Assembly (NCBI GenBank): GCA_015075165.1
Contig: JABTUY010000004.1
Coordinates: 310,001 to 374,000 of the forward strand
Direction: 5' to 3'
Source of the DNA: Ideonella sp.
GTDB lineage: Bacteria > Pseudomonadota > Gammaproteobacteria > Burkholderiales > Burkholderiaceae_C
DNA: 64,000 nt
Below the pieces are notes generated by a model, which was not told the DNA's origin, searched no databases, and was given only the letters and a program-made list of their open reading frames with translations. The stretch's first letter is position 1. Every line of letters begins with the position of its first letter. The position numbers and the translations under genes were made by a program. This document shows, piece after piece, positions 43,189 to 52,489 of this stretch.

Positions 43189-43902
43189 TTGAACACCGGC
43201 AGTGCGCCGTGCGAGGCAACCCGCCTGCGCGAATGGGCCACCGGCATCTGGACCGCCGAGGCGCCGCTGCGCTTCTATGGCATTCCGTTCGGCACCCGAA
43301 TGACGGTGGTGCGCCTCGGCGACGGATCGCTGCTGCTGCACTCGCCGGTGGCGCTGTCGGCCGCGCTGCGCGCCGAGGTGGACGCGCTCGGGCCCGTGCG
43401 CCACATCGTGTCGCCGAACAAGCTGCATCACCTGTTCCTCGGTGCGGCGCAGGCCGCCTACCCGGCGGCACGCCTGCACGTGCCGCCCGGCCTTGTCGAG
43501 AAGCGGCCCGAGTTCGGCACCGCGCGGGTGCTCGGTGATGCGCCGTGCGCGGCGTGGGCGAGCGTGCTCGATCAATTGGTGGTGCGCGGCAGCCGCGCGA
43601 TGCAGGAGGTGGTGTTTCTGCATCGCGCCAGCCGCACACTGATCGTGGCCGACCTGTGCGAGCACTTCGGCCGCCACAGCCCAGCGCTGACGCGCGCCGT
43701 GGCGCGCGTGGCGCGGATGTACGGGCGGCCCCGCATGCCACCGGACTGGCAGCTCACCTTCACCGACCGCGCGGCGCGCCGCGCGACGTTCGAGCGCCTG
43801 CTGGCGTGGGATTTCGACCGCGTGATCCTGGCGCACGGGGCGCCGCTGCAGGCGGGGGCCAAGGCCGTCTTCGAGCGCGAGTACGCTTGGGCACTGGCGT
43901 AG
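43189..43902 (+). CDS. DUF4336 family protein (metallo-beta-lactamase-like fold)
   Basis: A 237-residue protein of the DUF4336 family, which is distantly related to metallo-beta-lactamases but usually lacks the full HxHxDH set; here only scattered histidines (IVSPNKLHHLFLG, ADLCEHFG, LAHGAP) are seen. Function is unknown to me. Opening residues WATGIWTAEAPLRFYGIPFGTRMTVVRL are typical (shown across the start). The TTG at 43189 gives the usual length; an internal ATG at 43300 would cut away conserved sequence. It follows rsgA by 124 bp in the same direction. Confidence 0.8.
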   Translation: MNTGSAPCEATRLREWATGIWTAEAPLRFYGIPFGTRMTVVRLGDGSLLLHSPVALSAALRAEVDALGPVRHIVSPNKLHHLFLGAAQAAYPAARLHVPPGLVEKRPEFGTARVLGDAPCAAWASVLDQLVVRGSRAMQEVVFLHRASRTLIVADLCEHFGRHSPALTRAVARVARMYGRPRMPPDWQLTFTDRAARRATFERLLAWDFDRVILAHGAPLQAGAKAVFEREYAWALA

Positions 43903-43964
43903 GGCGGTGCCGGCCATCGACCGGCGCCGATTCACCTCGATCGCGCATGGAGCACGCACCGCGT

Positions 43965-44396
43965 ATGCCGCTGACCTGGATCGACAGCCAAGACAACGTC
44001 GATTGGCACGAACTCGAAACGCTCTACCGCCTGGCGCCGCTGGGCCGCAAGAGCGCCGAGCACCTGCGTACCGTGTTCACGAACAGCCGGCTCAAGGTCT
44101 TCGCCTACGAGCACGGCAAGCTGGTGGCCGCGGGCCGTGTGCTGTCCGATGGTGCCGATTGCGCCTACCTGTGCGACGTGGCGGTGATGCCCACGCACCA
44201 GGGCGGCGGCCTCGGCCGCGAGGTGGTGTCGCGCCTCGTCGCGGCGTCGCGCGGGCACAAGAAGATCATTCTCTACTCGGTGCCCGGCAAGGAGGGCTTC
44301 TATCGCAAGCTCGGCTTCATGCGGCTGCTGACCGCGATGGCGATGTTCGAGAACCAGGCCGCGGCGATCGAGGCGGGGCACCTGGGTGATGGCTGA
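43965..44396 (+). CDS. GNAT family N-acetyltransferase
   Basis: A 143-residue acetyltransferase. Acetyl-CoA binding is by DVAVMPTHQGGGLGREVVSRLV (the QGGGLGR loop near residue 81), and the C-terminal strand holds KKIILYSVPGKEGFYRKLGF, typical of a conserved proteobacterial subgroup beginning MPLTWID. Substrate is unknown. The ATG at 43965 is preferred to 43947 because the family starts there. It lies 62 bp downstream of the DUF4336 gene in the same direction. Confidence 0.88.
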   Translation: MPLTWIDSQDNVDWHELETLYRLAPLGRKSAEHLRTVFTNSRLKVFAYEHGKLVAAGRVLSDGADCAYLCDVAVMPTHQGGGLGREVVSRLVAASRGHKKIILYSVPGKEGFYRKLGFMRLLTAMAMFENQAAAIEAGHLGDG

Positions 44397-44455
44397 GCCG
44401 GCGGGGCACCGACAAGTCGCCGCGGCCTGCAGGGCCGTTCGTTCCATGTGCGCCG

Positions 44456-44917
44456 ATGCCCGCCTTCTGCATTCGCACTGAACTGCGCGTCGCGCCCGAC
44501 GTGTTCTGGGCGCGCAGGTCGATGCTCGATGTGAACGCTGAGCTGTGGCCGCTGGTGCGCATGACGGCGCCGGTCGCATGGCGTGCGCGGCCCCTGCTGA
44601 CCTGGCCGGCCGGGCGGCCGCTGTTTCGCAGCGTGATCCTGCTGCTCGGTTGCCTGCCGGTCGACGTGCATGCGTTCCACCTGGCGCAGGCCGCAGCGGG
44701 CCGCGGCTTCGTCGAGCGCTCACATTCATGGGCCAACGCGCTGTGGCAGCACGAGCGCACCACCACGCCCACTGCGGCCGGCTGCGTCGTGGCCGACACG
44801 GTCACGGTGCAGGGCCGCGTGCCGCTCGTCACGGCGCTGCTGATGCCGCTGTACCGGCTGGTGTTCCGCCACCGGCACCGGCGCTTGCGATCGCTGTACG
44901 GCCGGGTCGACGGCTGA
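44456..44917 (+). CDS. SRPBCC-like small protein
   Basis: A 153-residue protein that I read as SRPBCC/START-like: RVAPDVFWARRSMLDVNAEL, a central strand region with VDVHAFHLAQAAAGRGFVERS and the phrase WQHERTTT ... GCVVADTVTVQGR typical of ligand-binding barrels acting on hydrophobic ligands. The C-terminal part (PLYRLVFRHRHRRLRSLYG) is basic. No catalytic residues can be named. It may be a polyketide-cyclase-like or cell-entry protein of unknown role. It follows the GNAT gene by 59 bp. Confidence 0.65.
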   Translation: MPAFCIRTELRVAPDVFWARRSMLDVNAELWPLVRMTAPVAWRARPLLTWPAGRPLFRSVILLLGCLPVDVHAFHLAQAAAGRGFVERSHSWANALWQHERTTTPTAAGCVVADTVTVQGRVPLVTALLMPLYRLVFRHRHRRLRSLYGRVDG

Positions 44918-44944
44918 CCGGCGTGCGCCGTGCGCGCGGGGTGA

Positions 44945-45325
44945 TCAGCCCGTGGCGCCGGGCGGCGCACCGGCGCCGCGCCACCGCCGGCCCAGCCACG
45001 CGCCGATGATCGCGCCGAGGTAGGCCTCGATCGCCACCGGGATCAGCGCGACCAGCATCGGCAGCGCGACGAGCAGCAGCACGGGCCCGAGCATGAGCAC
45101 CGCTGCCGCCAAGCCGATGACGACCGCGAGCGTCGCCGCCGCGAGGCCGTTGGCCACCGGGCGCTCCCGCGCGGGCAGCGCCGCGGCGAATGCCGCGATG
45201 CCCGGCAGCAGGTTGAGCAGCAGGTTCACGGCCTCCTTGAAGGGCTCGTCAACGGCGTGGAAGATGCCGCGCGCGAACAGCATCGCGACCACGCCGACGA
45301 TGCCCGTTGCCAGGCCGATCAGCAC
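44945..45325 (-). CDS. small integral membrane protein, unknown function
   Basis: A 126-residue protein with about four hydrophobic helices (LIGLATGIVGVVAMLFARGI, LLNLLPGIAAFAAALPA, LAAATLAVVIGLAAAVLMLG, LVALPMLVALIPVAIEAYLG) and a short basic tail. I do not recognise a family. Start is GTG at 45325; no ATG exists between this and the trpS stop, and the frame is continuous with trpS after its stop, so coupling or read-through from trpS is possible. It is convergent with the SRPBCC-like gene. Confidence 0.55.
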   Translation of the reverse strand: MLIGLATGIVGVVAMLFARGIFHAVDEPFKEAVNLLLNLLPGIAAFAAALPARERPVANGLAAATLAVVIGLAAAVLMLGPVLLLVALPMLVALIPVAIEAYLGAIIGAWLGRRWRGAGAPPGATG

Positions 45326-45418
45326 CGACCGCGTGGCGATGCCGCTCAGCGGTGGTCGCTTCTCGGCGGTGGTGGGCAGGGGGCTGTTCAGTGTTGTGCG
45401 TCTGCCGCGTGGGGCCGC

Positions 45419-46627
45419 TCAGTAGTTCAACCCCATCGCCTCGCGCACATCCTTCATCGTCTGCTTGGCCACCGTGCGCGCGCGTTCGGTGCCGGCCTCG
45501 ACGATCCAGTGCACCTTCTTGGGCTCGGCGAGCAGCGCGGCGGCGCGTTCGCGCCAGGGCTTCTGCTCGGCGACGATGGCGTCGATCACCGGCTGCTTGC
45601 ATTCGAGGCAGCCGATGCCGGCGGTAGTGCAACCCTGCCACACCCACTCGCGCGTGGCCTCGTCGCTGTAGACCTTGTGGAAGTCCCATACCGGGCACTT
45701 CTCGGGGTTGCCGGGGTCGTTGCGGTGCACGCGCGCCGGGTCGGTGACCATGCGGCGGATCTTGCGGGTGACCTCGTCGGGCTCGTCGCGCATCAAGATG
45801 GCGTTGCCGTAGCTCTTGCTCATCTTCGCGCCGTCGAGCCCGGGCAGCTTCGGCACCTCGGTGTGCAGCGCCTGCGGTTCGGGCAGGATGACCTTGCCGC
45901 TGCCGCGCAGGTGGCCGGTCAGCAGCTCGCTGTCGCCCGCGCTCCAGCCGGCGATGCCCGACGCGGCGCGCGCGATCACCGCCTCGCCCTTGGCCAGCGC
46001 CTCGGCGGCGCCGGTCTGGCCGAACGCCTTGCGCTGCCTGTCGAAGTAACGCTGGTCGTCCTTGCTCAGGCGCGCGAGCGCGGCGCTCACCTGACCGGCC
46101 AGGCGCTCGCCACGGCCGTAGAGGTGGTTGAAGCGCCGCGCCACCTCGCGCGTGAGCTCGACGTGCGAAGCCTGGTCTTCGCCCACCGGCACGAACGCGG
46201 CCTTGTAGATCAGGATGTCGGCCGCCTGCAGCAGCGGGTAGCCGAGGAAGCCGTAGGTGGCGAGATCGCGGTCCTTCAGCTTCTCGATCTGGTCCTTGTA
46301 GGTGGGCACGCGCTCGAGCCAGCCCAGCGGCGTGCCCATGGCCAGCAGCGTGAACAGCTCGGAGTGCTCGGGCAGCCGGCTCTGGATGAAGATGGTGCTG
46401 CGGTCGGGGTCGAGCCCGGCGGCGAGCCAGTCGATCACCATGTCGTACACGCTGCTGCCGATGACCTCGGGGTCTTCGTAGTGCGTGGTCAGCGCGTGCA
46501 GGTCGGCCACGAAGTAGAAGCAGTCGTACTCGTCCTGCAGCCGCACCCAGTTCTTCAGCGCGCCGTGGTAGTGACCCAGGTGCAGCGCGCCGGTGGGGCG
46601 CATGCCGGAGAGGACGCGGGGTCGCAT
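45419..46627 (-). CDS. trpS: tryptophan-tRNA ligase
   Basis: A 402-residue class I aminoacyl-tRNA synthetase that charges tRNA(Trp). The HIGH-type motif is GALHLGHYHG (residues 13-22) and the KMSKS loop is GAKMSKSYGN. A betaproteobacterial insertion with GCTTAGIGCLECKQP (two close cysteines) lies before the C-terminus; this extended form is longer than the 334-residue E. coli enzyme. The ATG at 46627 starts MRPRVLSGMRPTG. It is divergent from purN with 61 bp between starts. Confidence 0.96.
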   Translation of the reverse strand: MRPRVLSGMRPTGALHLGHYHGALKNWVRLQDEYDCFYFVADLHALTTHYEDPEVIGSSVYDMVIDWLAAGLDPDRSTIFIQSRLPEHSELFTLLAMGTPLGWLERVPTYKDQIEKLKDRDLATYGFLGYPLLQAADILIYKAAFVPVGEDQASHVELTREVARRFNHLYGRGERLAGQVSAALARLSKDDQRYFDRQRKAFGQTGAAEALAKGEAVIARAASGIAGWSAGDSELLTGHLRGSGKVILPEPQALHTEVPKLPGLDGAKMSKSYGNAILMRDEPDEVTRKIRRMVTDPARVHRNDPGNPEKCPVWDFHKVYSDEATREWVWQGCTTAGIGCLECKQPVIDAIVAEQKPWRERAAALLAEPKKVHWIVEAGTERARTVAKQTMKDVREAMGLNY

Positions 46628-46688
46628 GGTGCGCAGCGGGGAGTCGTGACGGGGGCTGCATTCTCGCAGACGTACACTCACGCGCCCC

Positions 46689-47321
46689 ATGAAACGCATC
46701 GTCGTCCTGATCTCCGGCCGCGGCTCCAACATGGAGGCCATCGTGCGCTGCTGCGCCGAGCAGCGCTGGCCGGCGCGCGTGGTGGCGGTGATCGCCAACC
46801 GCCCGCAGGCGGCGGGCCTGGAGTTTGCCCGTGCGCACGGCATCGACACCGCCGTGGTCGACCACCAGGCCTATGCCGCGCGCGAGGCGTTCGACGCCGC
46901 GCTGGCCGCGGCCGTCGATGCGCACGCGCCCGATCTGCTGGTGCTGGCGGGTTTCATGCGCATCCTCGGGCCCGCGTTCGTGCGACGCTACGAGGGGCGC
47001 ATGCTGAACATCCACCCGTCGCTGCTGCCGGCGTTTCCGGGGCTGCACACGCACCGCCGCGCGCTCGAGGCGGGCTGCAAGGTCAGCGGCGCCACGGTGC
47101 ACTTCGTGACGGCCGACCTCGACCACGGGCCGATCGTGCTGCAGTCGGTGGTGCCGGTGCAGCCCGATGACGACGAGGCGGCGCTCGCCGCGCGCGTGCT
47201 GGCCAGCGAGCACCGCATCTACCCGCAGGCGGTGCAGTGGTTCGTGCGCGGCGTGCTGCGCGTCGAGCACGGCGTGGTGCGGCAGAGCGAAGGCGCACCG
47301 CAACTGCTGTCGACGCTGTAG
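46689..47321 (+). CDS. purN: phosphoribosylglycinamide formyltransferase PurN
   Basis: A 210-residue cytoplasmic enzyme that transfers a formyl group from 10-formyl-THF to GAR in purine synthesis. Conserved parts are LISGRGSNM at residues 7-15, LAGFMRILGP, the catalytic NIHPSLLPAFPGLHTH block with its histidine, and DHGPIVLQ. Length fits the family. A TACACT box at 46673-46678 is ten bases before the ATG. The next gene starts 22 bp downstream and is probably co-transcribed. Confidence 0.95.
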   Translation: MKRIVVLISGRGSNMEAIVRCCAEQRWPARVVAVIANRPQAAGLEFARAHGIDTAVVDHQAYAAREAFDAALAAAVDAHAPDLLVLAGFMRILGPAFVRRYEGRMLNIHPSLLPAFPGLHTHRRALEAGCKVSGATVHFVTADLDHGPIVLQSVVPVQPDDDEAALAARVLASEHRIYPQAVQWFVRGVLRVEHGVVRQSEGAPQLLSTL

Positions 47322-47343
47322 CCGCCGCGCTGTCGCGAGAGCC

Positions 47344-48627
47344 GTGCACCCGAAGGCGTTGCTCGACCATGCTGCCGCGCTGCTGCGCGCGGTGCTGGCG
47401 TTCGAGCAAGCGGCCGATGCGGTGGTGTCGGCGCATTTCCGCCGCGAGCGCGCGCTCGGCGCGCGCGACCGCCATGCGCTGGCCGAGACGGTGTACGCCG
47501 TGCTGCGGCGGCGCTTGTTCTATCAGCACCTGTGCGCCGGCGCGGGCGGCGTGCCGGAGCGCCGGCTGGCCATCGTCGGCTGGCACGGCGACGCGCGCAC
47601 GCTGGAGGCAGCGCTCGACCACGGCGAGCGCGCGTGGTGGGCGAAGGCGCAGGCGGCGCGCGATGCGGGCGATGGCGGCGCCGGTGGTGCGCTGCCCGAC
47701 AAGCTGCGCCACAACCTGCCCGACTGGTTGGCCGGCGCGCTGCACAAGCAGCTCGACGCTGCCACGTTCCGCGCGCTGACCGATGCGCTGCTGGCGCCGG
47801 CACCGCTCGATCTGCGCGTCAACACGCTGAAGGCGCGGCGCGACGCGGTGCAGCTGGCGCTGCAGCCGCACGGCATCGACGCACGGCCGACGCCTTGGAG
47901 CCCGTGGGGCCTGCGCATCGACGGGCGGCCGGCGATCCAGTCGCTGGCGGCGTTCCGCGACGGGTGGTTCGAGGTGCAGGACGAAGGCAGCCAGCTGCTC
48001 GCGCTGCTGGTCGATGCCAAGCGCGGCGAGATGGTGGCCGACTTCTGCGCCGGCGCCGGCGGCAAGACGCTGGCGCTCGGCGCGGCGATGCGCAACACCG
48101 GCCGGCTGTATGCGTTCGATACCGCGGGGCATCGGCTACATGAACTGAAGGCGCGCGTGGCACGTGCCGGTTTGTCGAACGTGCACACGGTGCAGATCGC
48201 GCGCGAGCGCGACGACCGCATCGCGCGGCTGGCCGGCAAGCTCGACCGCGTGCTGGTCGATGCGCCGTGCTCGGGCCTGGGCACGTTGCGCCGCAACCCC
48301 GACCTCAAGTGGCGGCAGAGCCCGCAGGCGATCGCGCAGATGCGGCAGCGGCAGGAGGCGATCCTGGCCAGCGCGGCGCGGCTGCTGAAGCCGGGCGGCC
48401 GCCTCGTCTATGCCACCTGCAGCCTGCTGGCGGTCGAGAACGAGCAGGTGACACGGGCGTTCGAGGGCGCGCATCCGTCGTTCGAGGCGCTGCCGGCGCA
48501 GGCGGCGCTGGCAGCGGCGCACGTCGAGCGCGCGGCCGAGCTGGTCGAAGGGCCGTACCTGAAGCTGTGGCCGCATCGCCACGGCACCGATGGCTTCTTC
48601 GCCGCTGCGTGGCGACGCGTCGGCTGA
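47344..48627 (+). CDS. RsmB/NOP family SAM-dependent RNA m5C methyltransferase
   Basis: A 427-residue enzyme of the Fmu/RsmB family that methylates cytosine C5 in rRNA. The N-terminal NusB-like region (1-130) is followed by the methyltransferase: SAM loop VADFCAGAGGKTLALG, VLVDAPCSGLGTLRRNPD with the first active-site cysteine, and VYATCSLL with the catalytic cysteine. It lacks the full RsmB N-terminal domain, so the exact target (16S C967 or other) is uncertain. The GTG at 47344 gives HPKALLDHA; it lies 22 bp after purN. Confidence 0.9.
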   Translation: MHPKALLDHAAALLRAVLAFEQAADAVVSAHFRRERALGARDRHALAETVYAVLRRRLFYQHLCAGAGGVPERRLAIVGWHGDARTLEAALDHGERAWWAKAQAARDAGDGGAGGALPDKLRHNLPDWLAGALHKQLDAATFRALTDALLAPAPLDLRVNTLKARRDAVQLALQPHGIDARPTPWSPWGLRIDGRPAIQSLAAFRDGWFEVQDEGSQLLALLVDAKRGEMVADFCAGAGGKTLALGAAMRNTGRLYAFDTAGHRLHELKARVARAGLSNVHTVQIARERDDRIARLAGKLDRVLVDAPCSGLGTLRRNPDLKWRQSPQAIAQMRQRQEAILASAARLLKPGGRLVYATCSLLAVENEQVTRAFEGAHPSFEALPAQAALAAAHVERAAELVEGPYLKLWPHRHGTDGFFAAAWRRVG

Positions 48628-48692
48628 TCCCGTCCCCATGAACGCTCGCACGACGGCGCCCGGAGCGCGGGAAAACCAGCTCGACTCGACGC

Positions 48693-48721
48693 TTGGGCGC
48701 TTTGTAACTGCCGTCTAGAAT
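48693..48721 (+). promoter_or_regulatory. sigma-70-type promoter of the fatty acid desaturase gene
   Basis: TTGGGC (48693-48698) and TAGAAT (48716-48721, five of six consensus bases) are separated by 17 bp; the ATG is at 48758. This 130-bp gap is AT-richer than its surroundings. Confidence 0.55.
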
Positions 48722-48757
48722 TGGCAAGCGCCGGCTGCACCGGCCGGAAGAGACCGA

Positions 48758-49987
48758 ATGATCGACGTGCTCCCGGGTTGGGATTCGCTGCTGGCATTGG
48801 CTGCCCAGGGCCTGTGGGTCGGGGCCACGGGGTGGCAGATCGTGCTGTTCACGCTGATCACCACGCACCTCACGATCGCCGCGGTCACCATCTTCCTGCA
48901 TCGCGCACAGGCGCATCGCGCGCTCGAGTTGCATCCGATCGCGTCGCACGTCTTCCGCTTCTGGCTGTGGCTGACCACCGGCATGGTCACGAAGGAGTGG
49001 GTCGCCATCCACCGCAAGCACCACGCCAAGTGCGAAACCGCCGACGACCCGCACAGCCCGGTGACCCGCGGCATCCGCACGGTGCTGCTGCAAGGCAGCG
49101 AGCTGTACCGCGCCGAGGCCAAGGTCGCCGAGACGCTGGCCAAGTACGGCCACCACACGCCCGACGACTGGATCGAGCGCCACCTCTACGGCCGCTACAC
49201 CACGCTCGGTGTCTCGTTGCTGCTGGTGATCGACCTCGTGCTGTTCGGCGCGATCGGCGCCACCGTGTGGGCGGTGCAGATGCTGTGGATTCCCATCACC
49301 GCGGCGGGCATCGTCAACGGCCTGGGCCACTGGTGGGGCTACCGCAATTTCGAGGCCCCCGATGCGTCGACCAACATCGCGCCGTGGGGCCTGGTTATCG
49401 GCGGCGAAGAGCTGCACAACAACCACCACACCTATCCGACCTCGGCCAAGCTGTCGGTCAAGCCGTTCGAGTTCGACATCGGCTGGGGCTACATCCGCGC
49501 GATGCAGGCGCTCGGCCTGGCCACCGTGCGCAAGACGCCGCCGCGGCTGGCGCATGGGGCGGTGCCCACGCCGGCCGATTCGCGCACGCTGGAGGCGTTG
49601 ATCGCCAACCGCTACGAGGTGATGGCGCAGTACGCGAAGCAGGTGCGCCGCAGCTGCACGGCCGAGCTGTCCAATCTGCGCGAGCAGGGGCAGGCTCAGG
49701 GCGCGCGGCTGATGAACCTGCGCCTCGCACGCCGCTGGCTGCACCGCGATGCCGACAAGATCCCGGCCGGCGTGCAGCAGCAACTGGCCAGCGCACTGCG
49801 CGATCACCCGATGCTGGCCAAGCTGGTGGCGATGCGCGAAGAGCTGCGCCTGCTGTGGACCCGCACCAACGTCTCGGCGCCGCAACTGGTGGCCGACCTG
49901 CAGGCCTGGTGCCGCAAGGCCGAAGAAAGCGGCATCGCCCGCCTGCAGGAGTTCTCGCTGCGCCTGCGCGCGGCGCAGGCGGTGTAA
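48758..49987 (+). CDS. membrane fatty acid desaturase (acyl-CoA delta-9 type)
   Basis: A 409-residue integral membrane di-iron desaturase. The three histidine boxes are HRAQAHRA (48-55), HRKHH (about 85-89) and HNNHH (about 229-233), the stearoyl-CoA desaturase pattern. About four membrane helices frame them. A soluble, helical C-terminal extension of roughly 120 residues (from about 290) is typical of betaproteobacterial members. It introduces a cis double bond to adjust membrane fluidity. It is transcribed from its own promoter and ends at a twin hairpin shared with rpmG. Confidence 0.92.
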   Translation: MIDVLPGWDSLLALAAQGLWVGATGWQIVLFTLITTHLTIAAVTIFLHRAQAHRALELHPIASHVFRFWLWLTTGMVTKEWVAIHRKHHAKCETADDPHSPVTRGIRTVLLQGSELYRAEAKVAETLAKYGHHTPDDWIERHLYGRYTTLGVSLLLVIDLVLFGAIGATVWAVQMLWIPITAAGIVNGLGHWWGYRNFEAPDASTNIAPWGLVIGGEELHNNHHTYPTSAKLSVKPFEFDIGWGYIRAMQALGLATVRKTPPRLAHGAVPTPADSRTLEALIANRYEVMAQYAKQVRRSCTAELSNLREQGQAQGARLMNLRLARRWLHRDADKIPAGVQQQLASALRDHPMLAKLVAMREELRLLWTRTNVSAPQLVADLQAWCRKAEESGIARLQEFSLRLRAAQAV

Positions 49988-50007
49988 GCAGGCAGCGAAA
50001 TGAAAAT

Positions 50008-50056
50008 GGGCCGCGCAAGCGGCCCACCACCGGAAAGGGCTCGCGACAGCGAGCCC
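50008..50056. terminator. twin hairpins between convergent desaturase and rpmG genes
   Basis: Stem 1: GGGCCGC-GCAA-GCGGCCC (50008-50025). Stem 2: GGGCTCGC-GACA-GCGAGCCC (50037-50056). Both are perfect with GNNA tetraloops. On the minus strand stem 1 is followed by ATTTTCATTT, a classic intrinsic terminator for the rpmB-rpmG transcript; on the plus strand stem 2 is followed by GCTTGTCC. Confidence 0.75.
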
Positions 50057-50066
50057 GCTTGTCCTC

Positions 50067-50234
50067 TCACTTGAGTTTCGTTTCCTTGTAGAGCACGTGC
50101 TTGCGTGCCTTCGGATCGAACTTGATGAACTCGAGCTTGTCCGGCGTGGTCTTCTTGTTCTTGTTGGTCGTGTAGAAGTGGCCGGTGCCGGCCGTCGACT
50201 CGAGCTTGATCTTTTCGCGTGCGCCCTTGGCCAT
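50067..50234 (-). CDS. rpmG: 50S ribosomal protein bL33
   Basis: A 55-residue ribosomal protein: [19 protein letters not shown], then [17 protein letters not shown] and [18 protein letters not shown] (given in short pieces). Cysteines of the zinc-binding form are absent, so this is the zinc-independent C- type. It lies 10 bp downstream of rpmB in the usual rpmB-rpmG operon and is followed by an intrinsic terminator. Confidence 0.97.
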   Translation of the reverse strand: MAKGAREKIKLESTAGTGHFYTTNKNKKTTPDKLEFIKFDPKARKHVLYKETKLK

Positions 50235-50244
50235 GATGTGCTCC

Positions 50245-50478
50245 TCAGATCTCGCCGCGCTGGCGCAGGCCGGCCAGCACTTCGTCGATGCCGACCTTGT
50301 CGATCAGCCGCAGTGCCGCGTTGCTGACGCGCAGCCGCACGAAGCGGTTCTCGCTCTCGACCCAGAAGCGGCGGTACTGCAGGTTGGGCAGGAAGCGCCG
50401 CTTGGTCTTGTTGTTGGCGTGGGAGACGTTGTTGCCCACCATCGGGCGCTTGCCCGTGACTTGACAGACGCGTGCCAT
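50245..50478 (-). CDS. rpmB: 50S ribosomal protein bL28
   Basis: A 77-residue ribosomal protein beginning [20 protein letters not shown] and continuing [31 protein letters not shown]. Length equals the standard bL28. No zinc cysteine pairs are present. The ATG at 50478 has GGAGC about seven bases before it. It is first in the rpmB-rpmG operon; the promoter lies in the palindrome at 50533-50566. Confidence 0.97.
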   Translation of the reverse strand: MARVCQVTGKRPMVGNNVSHANNKTKRRFLPNLQYRRFWVESENRFVRLRVSNAALRLIDKVGIDEVLAGLRQRGEI

Positions 50479-50532
50479 GACGCAGCTCCGAAACGGCTTG
50501 GGGTGTGTGCCGCGCGCGGCCGGGGACCGCGG

Positions 50533-50566
50533 CGAGCGAAGCGGCAAATTATAGCCGCTTCGCTCG
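50533..50566 (-). promoter_or_regulatory. perfect 13-bp palindrome carrying the rpmB -10 box in its loop
   Basis: CGAGCGAAGCGGC (50533-50545) and GCCGCTTCGCTCG (50554-50566) are perfect complements around AAATTATA. On the minus strand the loop reads TATAAT, a consensus -10 (plus 50548-50553), which would start the rpmB transcript near 50541. No good -35 is visible. The element also follows the trxB stop by 14 bp, so it may double as the trxB terminator. Confidence 0.6.
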
Positions 50567-50579
50567 TGCGCGGCCCGCC

Positions 50580-51590
<1,011 letters not shown>

Positions 51591-51727
51591 TCACATGGGG
51601 TGCCCAAAAGCTGGCTTCAAGTCAGGCAATCGGCACAATAGCGGCATTGCAGCGAGCGGGCCCGCCGCCGCGCATGGCCCGGGTGGGTGGGCCCGACGAA
51701 CCAACAGGATTGGAAGGGGACCTCAAG

Positions 51728-52396
51728 ATGTCGATGTTGTCGAATCTCGACCTGATCCGACGTGTGCCGCTGTTTTCGATGCTCACGGTCGAACAGGCGC
51801 AGTCGGTCGCCGATGCGGTGGTCAAGCGGCGTTTCCGCCGCGGCGAGCTGGTGGTGGAGCAGGGGCGCAAGAGCAACGCGTTGTTCATCCTGCTCAACGG
51901 TCGCGCGCGCGTGCTGACGTCGGACTCGCGCGGCCGCGAGGTGATCCTGGCGGTGCTCGAATCGGGCGACTATGTCGGCGAGATGAGCCTGATCGACAAC
52001 GAGGCGCATTCGGCCACCGTGCGCTGCGAGGTGCAGACCGACATGCTGATCCTCGGCCGCGCCGACTTCGCGCGCTGCCTGCCCGAGAACTCCACGCTGT
52101 CGTACGCGATCCTGCGCGGCCTTGTGCGCCGCCTGCGCCATGCCGATCGCCAGATCGAGTCGCTGGCGCTGCTCGACGTCTACGGCCGTGTCGCCCGCAC
52201 GTTGCTCGAGATGGCCGAGGAGGTCGACGGCATCAAGATCATTCGCAACAAGGTGTCACGGCAGGACATGGCCAAGGTCGTCGGCGCCTCGCGCGAGATG
52301 GTCAGCCGCGTGATGAAGGATCTCGAGGAGCGTGGCGTGATCGAAACGCAGGACAACGGCTCGGTCGTGCTGAAGGAGCGGCTGCACTCCGAGTGA
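51728..52396 (+). CDS. Crp/Fnr family transcriptional regulator
   Basis: A 222-residue regulator. A cyclic-nucleotide-binding jelly roll spans about residues 10-130 (RRGELVVEQGRKSNALFILL; SGDYVGEMSLIDNEAHSATV, which resembles the phosphate cassette but lacks the GE-x8-RS arginine-serine pair of cAMP receptors), then a dimer helix and a winged helix-turn-helix (SRQDMAKVVGASREMVSRVMKDL). There are no cysteines arranged as in FNR. The ligand is unknown. The ATG at 51728 has AAGGGGA seven bases upstream. It may regulate the divergent trxB or itself. Confidence 0.9.
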   Translation: MSMLSNLDLIRRVPLFSMLTVEQAQSVADAVVKRRFRRGELVVEQGRKSNALFILLNGRARVLTSDSRGREVILAVLESGDYVGEMSLIDNEAHSATVRCEVQTDMLILGRADFARCLPENSTLSYAILRGLVRRLRHADRQIESLALLDVYGRVARTLLEMAEEVDGIKIIRNKVSRQDMAKVVGASREMVSRVMKDLEERGVIETQDNGSVVLKERLHSE

Positions 52397-52489
52397 GTGT
52401 GGCGCCGGCTGCCGCCGCGCCGGTGAGGTCGCGGTGGCGCCGCAGTCCGGTGCCGGCATGAGACACAGGGCATCGGCCACAATCCCAGC

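Noticed and set aside
45326-45418. Read-through fusion of trpS with the following small membrane protein (same frame)
   Set aside because: A clear TGA separates them and the connecting residues are Pro/Arg/Thr-rich without conserved look; coupling is possible but a fusion is not supported.
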